Part shown: positions 1 through 5,143 of the stretch, one piece after another | Layout: each line of letters begins with the position of its first letter | Numbering within the stretch: position 1 is the stretch's first letter | Source: Gammaproteobacteria bacterium | GTDB taxonomy: Bacteria; Pseudomonadota; Gammaproteobacteria; Pseudomonadales; Azotimanducaceae | Direction: 5' to 3' | Length of the DNA: 5,143 nucleotides | Assembly (NCBI GenBank): GCA_003228415.1 | Contig: QIDL01000515.1 | Coordinates: forward strand, 1 to 5,143 | Notes under the pieces: generated by a model | Seen by the model: only the letters and a program-made list of their open reading frames with translations | What the model was told of the DNA's origin: nothing | Databases searched by the model: none | Program-made: the position numbers and the translations under genes

Positions 1-33
1 CCGTTGCCTTTGCAAAAAAATCGAGGGTGAGTG
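1..33 (+). other. Possible 3' end of an upstream gene (undetermined frame)
   Basis: All three forward frames are open from the window edge and close at or near the next start. Frame 1 stops with TGA at 28-30, frame 2 with TGA at 32-34 (a TGATG overlap with the start at 34), and frame 3 with TGA at 39-41. An upstream gene ending here would lie within a few bases of the GGDEF-EAL gene and could be translationally coupled to it. With so few codons I cannot tell which frame is coding, or whether any is. The stretch also holds the 8-base palindrome TTTGCAAA (9-16) and a short A run (14-20), to which I assign no function. Confidence 0.3.
23..30 (+). promoter_or_regulatory. Ribosome binding site of the GGDEF-EAL gene
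   Basis: The purine-rich GAGGG at 23-27 lies 6 bases before ATG 34, a normal Shine-Dalgarno distance. For the alternative GTG at 31 the gap is only 3 bases, which is too short, so this site favours ATG 34. An in-frame TGA at 28-30 rules out any start further upstream. Confidence 0.65.
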
Positions 34-2202
34 ATGGCTGAGCCAAAGCCAAAGCGAACCCTGGTACGGGCAGTACTGGTTTCACAGCTGGCGTTTGCCG
101 CACTTGTCGGTGTGATCGCCATCGGTTGCCTGTGGTGGGTTTCCAATTGGGTGGTCAGGGACAACCTCGATGACTGGGCCATTCGCTGGGTCGGGGAGAT
201 GGAGTCTCTCGGCTCGGGCTTCTATGTAGACACAAATGATGAGCGGTTTCTCGAACTGGAACGCTATCTCTCTCGATTTCCAGAGATTCAATATGTGCGC
301 TACTACGACGTCGACGGTGAGGTGATCTATCTCGAAAGCGGTGTTGAAACGCCGAGCATGTACCCGCAGCTTGCTGCCGCGGAACTCGAAACGTTGTCCG
401 CAGCCGTCGCCGATCCAGAGGGTTATGTGATGGATCTGACGCTCGAACCCCTGGTTCGTATCAGTCAGGCGGTGGAGAGAGAGTCCATTATTTCGGCAAA
501 TCTGTTCAGCGCCCGGAGTCTCGACGAACTGGAAAGCGAATCCACAGTGGTGGGGTTCGTCGAACTCGGTCTTGACTACAGCGCCTATGATCGAGACCTG
601 TTGAGCGGGGTGTCGGCAGGGAGCGCGTTTATCATCCTGGCGTTTCTGTTGCTGCTGCTGGCCGGACGAATCGCCTTGCGTCGAGCGGTGCAGCCTCTGG
701 CAGACATGCAGGAGCATCTGGAGCGAATCGCGCACGGTGACCTGGAAGTCAGGATTCCGACGTCTTCTCATCGCGAAATCTCTGCCATCGGTGAAGCGCT
801 GGAAACCGCTCTGGAAAAAATCCGCGAGCGGGACCGGCATTTGACCAAACTGGCCAACTTTGACCCGTTGACAGGTCTCGCTTCCCGCTATCACTTCATG
901 GAGCTGCTCTCGGAGCGGTTGTCCCATTGTGCCAGGCAGGGAGATTCCGGCGCCTTGATTTTTCTCGACATGGACCAGTTCAAACATGTCAACGATACCT
1001 ACGGTCATCAGGCGGGTGACGAGATCCTGGCGCAGGTTGCCGAACGGCTGCGTCAGGTTGTTCGGCGCGATGATCTTCTGGGGCGATTTGGCGGGGATGA
1101 ATTCGTGTTGTTTGTCGGCGATATCGATGAACTCGGCGCCGATGCGGTTGCCGAGAAGCTGTTGCGTGATCTGGGTGAGTTCCCGCTGGTCTACGATGGA
1201 GTCTCTCTGAACGCGAACTGCAGTCTTGGCGTGGCGATGTCAGAAGGAGCGTCTGAAGGGGAGCCCGGGGCTGGAGGCGAGGATACCTCGATCTACAGCC
1301 CGGAAGAGCTCATCTCGCATGCGGATCTGGCCTGTCGCTTAGCGAAGTCTCAGGGGCGCAATCGTGCTTGCCGCTACCGGCCGGATGCAAAACACATGGA
1401 GGCCATCAAAAGCGATGTGCAGTGGCAACAAAAACTGAAGGCCGCTTTGAAGCAGGGCGGGCTCGAACTCCATTATCAGCCCATCATGCAGTTGAGTAAC
1501 AACACAGTTATGCACTACGAGGTATTGGTGCGATTGCGGGAAGGCGATGAGTTGTATTTCCCGAACCAGTTTCTACCTGCCGCCATCCGCTTCGGACTCA
1601 TGCTGGAGGTGGATCGCTGGGTTATTGATCATGCGTTCATGCAGCTCAACTGGCTGCGTCGCAGACGTCCGGATGTTCGATTCAGCATCAACATCACCGG
1701 CAGTGCGTTTGCCGATGGCTCCCTGGCGAACTATGTCAAATCAAAGCTGCGGGAACATGATCTACCAGCCGCCGCAGTGATCTTCGAGATCACCGAGCAG
1801 GTCGCGGTGGGTAGTTTTTCCGAGGCGCTGCCGCAGATCCTGGAGCTGAAATCGGTTGGCTGTGAATTTGCGGTGGATGACTTCGGGACGGGATACAGCT
1901 CCCTGTCTTACCTGAAACGCCTGCCCGTGCACTACATCAAAATCGATGGGGCTTTCATTCGCCGTTTGACGGTGAATCGAACCGATCAGACCATAGTCCG
2001 GGCCATTGCGGATATTGCACGGATCATGGGCAAGCGAACCATTGCCGAGTTCGTGGGTGACGCCGAGACTCTGAAGCTCATTCGCGAAATCGGCATCGAC
2101 TACGGACAGGGCTTCCACATTGGCAAGCCGATCTCGAAGATCGAAGACCTCGATGACCGTCAGCGGGTGATCCCGCTCAGGCGGACCGGATCGTCCACTT
2201 AG
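34..2202 (+). CDS. Membrane-anchored HAMP-GGDEF-EAL c-di-GMP cyclase/phosphodiesterase
   Basis: This is a predicted bifunctional c-di-GMP enzyme of the inner membrane, 722 residues from ATG 34. GTG 31 is the only other possible start. Order of parts: membrane helix about 10-35; periplasmic domain about 38-190; second helix about 194-214; HAMP about 212-265; GGDEF domain about 270-450; EAL domain about 470-715. The GGDEF domain has FDPLTG at 276-281, FLDMDQFK from 310, the intact GGDEF motif at 353-357, and an RxxD inhibitory site (R344, D347) five residues before it. The EAL domain carries the variant E496-V-L. It also keeps N553, E585, D615-D616, K636, E672 and Q692, whose spacing matches the catalytic set of RocR, so phosphodiesterase activity is likely. 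Both domains look competent, unlike LapD-type receptors with degenerate sites. An acidic, Gly-rich insertion lies at about 403-419. The periplasmic domain has a PDC/Cache-like feel (a YDVDGEVIY strand-turn-strand near 91-99), but its ligand is unknown. Which activity dominates cannot be read from sequence. Confidence 0.96.
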   Translation: MAEPKPKRTLVRAVLVSQLAFAALVGVIAIGCLWWVSNWVVRDNLDDWAIRWVGEMESLGSGFYVDTNDERFLELERYLSRFPEIQYVRYYDVDGEVIYLESGVETPSMYPQLAAAELETLSAAVADPEGYVMDLTLEPLVRISQAVERESIISANLFSARSLDELESESTVVGFVELGLDYSAYDRDLLSGVSAGSAFIILAFLLLLLAGRIALRRAVQPLADMQEHLERIAHGDLEVRIPTSSHREISAIGEALETALEKIRERDRHLTKLANFDPLTGLASRYHFMELLSERLSHCARQGDSGALIFLDMDQFKHVNDTYGHQAGDEILAQVAERLRQVVRRDDLLGRFGGDEFVLFVGDIDELGADAVAEKLLRDLGEFPLVYDGVSLNANCSLGVAMSEGASEGEPGAGGEDTSIYSPEELISHADLACRLAKSQGRNRACRYRPDAKHMEAIKSDVQWQQKLKAALKQGGLELHYQPIMQLSNNTVMHYEVLVRLREGDELYFPNQFLPAAIRFGLMLEVDRWVIDHAFMQLNWLRRRRPDVRFSINITGSAFADGSLANYVKSKLREHDLPAAAVIFEITEQVAVGSFSEALPQILELKSVGCEFAVDDFGTGYSSLSYLKRLPVHYIKIDGAFIRRLTVNRTDQTIVRAIADIARIMGKRTIAEFVGDAETLKLIREIGIDYGQGFHIGKPISKIEDLDDRQRVIPLRRTGSST

Positions 2203-2295
2203 TCGAAGCGCAAGTTGTCTGTGGGATAAGAGCACCGGTTGTGGTGAACCGCCGCGCAACCTAACATTCCGCTGTCTATCCATGAAAGGTGCCTG
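2203..2295 (+). other. Spacer between the GGDEF-EAL and channel genes, with a small hairpin
   Basis: This 93-base gap contains one perfect 5-base-pair inverted repeat, CGGTT (2236-2240) and AACCG (2247-2251), with a 6-base loop. No T run follows, so it is not a convincing intrinsic terminator. I see no good sigma-70 promoter: TTGTCT at 2215-2220 resembles a -35 box but has no matching -10 at the usual distance. Read-through from the upstream gene into the channel gene is therefore plausible but not shown. Confidence 0.4.
2285..2290 (+). promoter_or_regulatory. Ribosome binding site of the channel gene
   Basis: AAAGGT at 2285-2290 contains AAGG (2286-2289), 6 bases before ATG 2296. This supports that start, which is followed directly by a signal-peptide sequence. 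The site lies inside a tiny frame (ATG 2282 to TGA 2294-2296) whose stop overlaps the channel start as TGATG. Confidence 0.65.
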
Positions 2296-4725
2296 ATGGT
2301 CACCGTTTTTCGTAAGTCCGTGCGGCACCTTATCCAGCTGGTGGGTTTGCTGTGCCTGGGATCTGGCGCCTGGTTCGCCTATGCCCAGGAACCTGCCCCC
2401 GTGGCAGAAACCAACGCACAGCCTGTTGTCGAAGAAATTCCAACATCGGATACCACTCTGCGTTCGCAGAGAGCTCTGGAGACGTTGGATCGTCTGAATG
2501 CAGAAATCGGTGAGCTCGGTGGCCTGGAAAAACAATCGGAACGGCTCGAGCAACTGCGAGACCAGGTGAAAAATCTGCTGCCGGAGGGTCAGAGAGCGGA
2601 AGATCTGATCGAGAATCAAGCGCTGCTCGAAGGTGTCCTGTCTCGTTCGCGGGTGTTGAGCGGGCAAGCCAGCGAAATCATCGATGGTCTGACCACGGAA
2701 GCCGAGGCTCTGGAGTCGAAACTGGCAGAGCTGCGCCAGCTGCGTACCCAATGGGAGACTGCCAGGACGGAAACGCCAGATCTTCCCCAGGCTCTCGTTG
2801 AACGAATCAACACCATTCTATCCAGGCTGACAGCGTTAGAGCGTATCGGGCATGACAAACTGAACGACGTCGTCGAGCTGCAGAACTCGACGATGACGGT
2901 CAGTAACACCATCACCCCGATTGCGGATCGAATTCGCAGCTACAGTCAGGACCATCATGTGCTCCTGCTCGAAGCCAACACGCGGCCCATCTGGCAACTC
3001 ACCAGGGAGAACATCAGCTCTTCTTCAACGCGCAGTGGCCAGGAATTCATTGGTTCGCTGGGTCGGGACTTCCGGAACTTTGTCGGCGAGTCCGGTTCGG
3101 CGATTGGCGGACACCTGCTGTTGCTGCCACTGCTGCTGGTGCTGATGGTGAGGCTCAAGCAAACGGCTCGAGAAGCACCCAGCGCTGCTCTGGCGCGGCC
3201 GCTGGCGACCGGCATACTGGTCTGGATGTTGATCGGCGTCGCGGTCTGGGGCGAGGCGGCCCAGACCGTTCGATCGCTCTATGTCATGGTCGCCATGCTC
3301 ACGGCAGGGGTGGTGCTGTATGCCTTTCTGCCTAAGAATTTACGTACCGGCGCCCTCATCATCCTGGTGGTGGCGGTGGCTGAGCGACTCATATCGGTTC
3401 TGCCTGCATCAGATCCTTTGTCTCGGGTCGCGTATATGGCATTCGGCGCCACAATGACGGTGCTCGCTTACTACGGCCATCGGCCGCAGGCGATTGTGAG
3501 CGTTGCCGAATGGGGTGTGCCGCGACCGTTCTTTGTGGTTGTGACCTGGTTGACTGCCGGACTATCGGCGGCGGGCGTGTTGGCAAACGTGTTCGGCTTC
3601 GTGCATCTGTCCAAGCTGCTGATCGGCAGTTCGGTGGACAGCATCGCCACGTTTCTCGTGTTGTTTGCGGGGCTTACCACCATCAGTGAAATCGTCACGG
3701 TGATGCTCGGTCTGCGCGCGCTGGACAACTTCCACTCGATTGCCCGAAATCGTATGCGTCTCAAGCGCGTGTTGCACCGACCGCTGGTGTGGATTGCCTT
3801 GCTGCTCTGGCTGTGGGTGACTGCGTCGTTGTTCGGTGTCGATGAGTGGGTGATCGACTCCCTTGCCGCGATACTCTATGCAGAGGCTTCGATCGGCGAG
3901 GTCACCCTGTCGCTGCGTGGCGTGGCGGTTTTCATACTCGCGATCTGGGTGGCCGTCTGGTCTTCGCGCATCGTTCGGGCGGTGCTGAACCAGGATGTGT
4001 TGCCACGGATGGATCTCCCTCGCGGAGTGCCCAACACAATTTCCATGACCGCTCACTACACCATCATGATGCTGGGCTTGCTGCTCGCGGTCGGCTTCAT
4101 CGGGCTGGATCTCTCCAGCCTCGCCTTAGTCATTGGCGCCCTGGGCGTTGGCATCGGATTCGGCTTGCAGAATCTGGTCAACAATTTCGTCTCCGGTCTG
4201 ATCCTGATCTTTGAAGCGCCCATTCAGGTGGGGGACACCGTGGAGGTCGGTGAACTGATGGGCAAGGTGGTGCAGATCGGCATTCGTACCAGTCGCGTGC
4301 GGACCTACAGCGGCTCTGAGGTCATCGTTCCGAACGGTGATCTGGTTTCGAACCAGGTGATCAACTGGACGTTGTCGGATCGGCGCCGACGCCTGAATCT
4401 GGCGGTAGGCGTTGCTTACGGTAGCGATCCCGCCGTGGTCACCGCGCTGCTGCGCGAAACGGTTGAAGCCGATGAGGACGTGCTGGAAGATCCACCGCCG
4501 ATCATCGTATTCAACGATTTCGGTGACAGCGCGTTGAACTTTCAGGTACTGGCCTGGATTGCCGACTTCGATCGAGGATTCGAAATGCGCCATCGGCTGA
4601 ACAGCGCCATCAACAACGCCTTGAAGACGGCCGGTGTGACGATCCCCTTCCCGCAACGAGACCTGCATGTGAAATCCCTGCCTTCCGGCGGCGCCCTTCA
4701 GGATATAGAGACGAGTCCCGGCTAG
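2296..4725 (+). CDS. MscS-superfamily mechanosensitive channel, MscK-like
   Basis: This 809-residue inner-membrane protein is predicted to open under membrane tension and release solutes during hypo-osmotic shock. Residues 1-30 form a signal peptide with likely cleavage after AYA (A30/Q31). Residues about 45-225 are charged, Leu-rich and helical, probably a periplasmic coiled coil. About ten hydrophobic helices follow, at roughly 270-288, 303-320, 325-345, 351-370, 378-395, 409-430, 449-471, 496-514, 540-560 and 583-604. The pore helix starts near 608. Its Gly/Ala pattern GALGVGIGFGLQN at 614-626 matches the MscK type. The beta domain holds the family signature VIVPNGDLVSNQVINW, and the C-terminal alpha/beta domain ends near 795. 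By alignment, the E. coli MscS gate leucines L105 and L109 correspond to V618 and F622, and G113 to N626. MscK and MscM of E. coli are near 1,100 residues, so this is a shorter relative with a reduced periplasmic part. ATG 2296 is supported by its ribosome binding site and signal peptide. I give no gene symbol because the exact subfamily (MscK, YbiO-like or DUF3772-type) is not settled. Confidence 0.94.
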   Translation: MVTVFRKSVRHLIQLVGLLCLGSGAWFAYAQEPAPVAETNAQPVVEEIPTSDTTLRSQRALETLDRLNAEIGELGGLEKQSERLEQLRDQVKNLLPEGQRAEDLIENQALLEGVLSRSRVLSGQASEIIDGLTTEAEALESKLAELRQLRTQWETARTETPDLPQALVERINTILSRLTALERIGHDKLNDVVELQNSTMTVSNTITPIADRIRSYSQDHHVLLLEANTRPIWQLTRENISSSSTRSGQEFIGSLGRDFRNFVGESGSAIGGHLLLLPLLLVLMVRLKQTAREAPSAALARPLATGILVWMLIGVAVWGEAAQTVRSLYVMVAMLTAGVVLYAFLPKNLRTGALIILVVAVAERLISVLPASDPLSRVAYMAFGATMTVLAYYGHRPQAIVSVAEWGVPRPFFVVVTWLTAGLSAAGVLANVFGFVHLSKLLIGSSVDSIATFLVLFAGLTTISEIVTVMLGLRALDNFHSIARNRMRLKRVLHRPLVWIALLLWLWVTASLFGVDEWVIDSLAAILYAEASIGEVTLSLRGVAVFILAIWVAVWSSRIVRAVLNQDVLPRMDLPRGVPNTISMTAHYTIMMLGLLLAVGFIGLDLSSLALVIGALGVGIGFGLQNLVNNFVSGLILIFEAPIQVGDTVEVGELMGKVVQIGIRTSRVRTYSGSEVIVPNGDLVSNQVINWTLSDRRRRLNLAVGVAYGSDPAVVTALLRETVEADEDVLEDPPPIIVFNDFGDSALNFQVLAWIADFDRGFEMRHRLNSAINNALKTAGVTIPFPQRDLHVKSLPSGGALQDIETSPG

Positions 4726-4740
4726 ACACACTGTTCGGAG

Positions 4741-4759
4741 CTGTCCGATGGTGGGACAG
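4741..4759 (+). other. Hairpin after the channel gene, not a clear terminator
   Basis: CTGTCC (4741-4746) and GGACAG (4754-4759) form a perfect 6-base-pair stem with a 7-base loop, starting 16 bases after the channel stop codon. There is no T run downstream, so Rho-independent termination is not supported. It could protect the 3' end of the mRNA or be chance. Confidence 0.35.
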
Positions 4760-4797
4760 GACACCGGTTTCTGGCCCCTCGTGGATGAACCTTGGCC

Positions 4798-4812
4798 GTT
4801 CCTCACAGGAAC
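4798..4812 (+). repeat. Short inverted repeat in the csrA leader
   Basis: GTTCC (4798-4802) and GGAAC (4808-4812) can pair around a 5-base loop, TCACA. The stem has only five pairs and no T tract. The 3' arm contains one of the leader GGA triplets. Confidence 0.3.
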
Positions 4813-4846
4813 CAACCGCAGGAATAGTCCTTAATAGAGACTAACG

Positions 4847-4875
4847 TTGCCGGCGCTGATACATCGTGGTGTTAT
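4847..4875 (+). promoter_or_regulatory. Candidate sigma-70 promoter upstream of csrA
   Basis: TTGCCG (4847-4852) and TGTTAT (4870-4875) are separated by exactly 17 bases and each matches four of six consensus positions. Transcription from here would begin near 4882 and include the AAGGA hairpin loop and both AAGGA copies before csrA. The match is moderate and based on inspection only. Confidence 0.3.
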
Positions 4876-4881
4876 CCGCGG

Positions 4882-4898
4882 GCGCAAAGGATTGGCGC
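4882..4898 (+). other. Small hairpin with AAGGA in its loop, candidate CsrA site
   Basis: GCGC (4882-4885) can pair with GCGC (4895-4898), leaving the 9-base loop AAAGGATTG. A GGA displayed in a hairpin loop is the preferred CsrA target. The stem is only four pairs, so its stability is doubtful. Confidence 0.3.
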
Positions 4899-4903
4899 GA
4901 AAA

Positions 4904-4920
4904 GATGCGCTAGCAGCATC
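4904..4920 (+). repeat. Short inverted repeat in the csrA leader
   Basis: GATGC (4904-4908) and GCATC (4916-4920) pair perfectly around a 7-base loop. It lies directly after the AAGGA hairpin and could form part of a folded leader. There is no T run, so it is not a terminator. Confidence 0.3.
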
Positions 4921-4948
4921 GGCAAATGAAAAGTCGGTAGTAAAAAGA

Positions 4949-4955
4949 CTATACA
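4949..4955 (+). promoter_or_regulatory. Candidate sigma-S type -10 element close to csrA
   Basis: CTATACA matches six of seven bases of the sigma-S -10 consensus CTATACT, and the -35 region (TGAAAA near 4927-4932) is poor, as is common for sigma-S promoters. Transcription would begin near 4962 and give a leader of about 19 bases with both proximal AAGGA motifs. E. coli csrA also has a sigma-S dependent promoter. This is inference from pattern only. Confidence 0.3.
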
Positions 4956-4961
4956 GATAGC

Positions 4962-4975
4962 AAGGACCAAAGGAG
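4962..4975 (+). promoter_or_regulatory. csrA ribosome binding site with paired AAGGA CsrA motifs
   Basis: AGGAG at 4971-4975 is a strong Shine-Dalgarno sequence 5 bases before ATG 4981. It overlaps AAGGA at 4970-4974, and a second AAGGA lies at 4962-4966, eight bases upstream start to start. CsrA bound here would block ribosome access, the known mode of csrA self-repression. Such close spacing is probably too short for one CsrA dimer to bridge both sites, so the two may instead be alternatives. Confidence 0.55.
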
Positions 4976-4980
4976 CCAAG

Positions 4981-5143
4981 ATGCTAATTTTGACCCGTAG
5001 AGTCGGTGAGCGGTTGATGATCGGCGACGATATTACCGTCACAGTGCTGGGGGTGAAGGGAAATCAGGTACGGATAGGTGTCCATGCACCTGCCGATGTC
5101 AGCGTGCATCGCGAAGAAATTTACGATCGGATTCAGGCTGAGC
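4981..5143 (+). CDS. csrA: Carbon storage regulator CsrA/RsmA (partial, 3' end beyond window)
   Basis: CsrA is a small dimeric RNA-binding protein that recognises GGA motifs in mRNA leaders and changes translation or stability. In gammaproteobacteria it controls central carbon metabolism, motility, biofilm formation and c-di-GMP enzymes. Fifty-four codons plus one base are visible. The start MLILTRRVGE, the core VTVLGVKGNQVRIGV and the VSVHREEIYDRIQAE segment match the canonical family almost throughout. The RNA-contacting residues L4, R6 and R44 are present. Family members are usually about 60-65 residues, so only roughly the last ten are missing. ATG 4981 is fixed by the strong ribosome binding site and the conserved N terminus. 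In many gammaproteobacteria csrA follows lysC, but here the preceding gene is a mechanosensitive channel. Confidence 0.97.
   Translation, partial: MLILTRRVGERLMIGDDITVTVLGVKGNQVRIGVHAPADVSVHREEIYDRIQAE

Larger units (their letters stand above)
4726..4980 (+). promoter_or_regulatory. csrA leader region rich in GGA motifs
   Basis: This 255-base non-coding stretch precedes csrA. It holds nine GGA triplets, starting at 4737, 4754, 4759, 4783, 4808, 4821, 4889, 4964 and 4972, where about four would be expected by chance at equal base frequencies. Three are AAGGA. One of these lies in the loop of a short hairpin (GCGC 4882-4885 with GCGC 4895-4898), one lies just before the ribosome binding site and one is inside it. 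CsrA binds GGA in loops and at ribosome binding sites, and E. coli csrA represses its own translation this way. Autoregulation is therefore a reasonable inference, although not every GGA need be transcribed. No small ORF or tRNA is evident. Confidence 0.5.

Noticed and set aside
82..1008. Long minus-strand open frame of 308 codons
   Set aside because: It lies wholly opposite the well-supported GGDEF-EAL gene, and its product is Gln/His/Arg-rich with no recognisable domain. It is a by-product of the codon bias of the true gene.
2236..2251. Intrinsic terminator between the first two genes
   Set aside because: The stem has only five pairs and is followed by a C/G-rich stretch with no T run.
1762..2751. 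Minus-strand open frame of 329 codons crossing the gap between the two large genes
   Set aside because: It overlaps the EAL domain and the channel N terminus in antisense, shows low-complexity composition and no known motif. Its passage through the 93-base spacer is too short to be evidence of coding.
3846..4214. Plus-strand alternative frame of 122 codons inside the channel gene
   Set aside because: It is embedded in the pore-forming region in another frame, and its Arg/Gly/His-rich product has no membrane segments or motif.
4741..4759. Intrinsic terminator after the channel gene
   Set aside because: The stem is perfect, but no T tract follows it, so I kept it only as a hairpin.
4126..4815. 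Minus-strand open frame of 229 codons over the channel C terminus and spacer
   Set aside because: It is antisense to the most conserved part of the MscS domain, its product has no recognisable motif, and it is explained as a shadow frame.
4726..4980. A CsrA-titrating small RNA (CsrB/RsmY type) encoded in the leader
   Set aside because: The GGA density is raised, but there are too few GGA-in-loop hairpins and no terminator before csrA. A csrA leader explains it better.

Overview
The window looks like ordinary chromosome from a gammaproteobacterium. The first 54 codons of csrA are very close to E. coli CsrA. The other two genes belong to families typical of free-living Proteobacteria: a HAMP-GGDEF-EAL c-di-GMP enzyme and a large MscK-like mechanosensitive channel. 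Base composition is moderately GC-rich by eye and even across the genes. I see no insertion sequence, CRISPR array, tRNA, rRNA, integration site or composition break. I cannot name the genus.

Layout, all on the + strand: (1) bases 1-33 hold the ribosome binding site of the first gene and perhaps the last codons of an unseen upstream gene. (2) 34-2202 encodes a 722-residue membrane-anchored GGDEF-EAL protein with apparently intact catalytic residues in both domains. (3) 2203-2295 is a short spacer with a small hairpin and the next ribosome binding site. (4) 2296-4725 encodes an 809-residue MscS-superfamily channel with a signal peptide, a predicted coiled-coil periplasmic domain, about eleven membrane segments and an MscK-type pore. 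(5) 4726-4980 is a 255-base leader in front of csrA with small hairpins, candidate promoters and nine GGA triplets. (6) 4981-5143 is the start of csrA, cut by the window edge.

A plausible common theme is envelope sensing and the motile/sessile switch. The first protein has a periplasmic sensor that probably sets c-di-GMP level. The channel should release osmolytes on hypo-osmotic shock. CsrA is the global post-transcriptional regulator that often acts on mRNAs of c-di-GMP enzymes. The sequence does not show that the three work together. The first two genes may be co-transcribed, whereas csrA has a long leader and probably its own promoters. I found no clearly undescribed system. The items most worth checking are the GGA-rich csrA leader, the uncharacterised periplasmic sensor, the insertion in the GGDEF domain and the Val/Phe pore residues of the channel.
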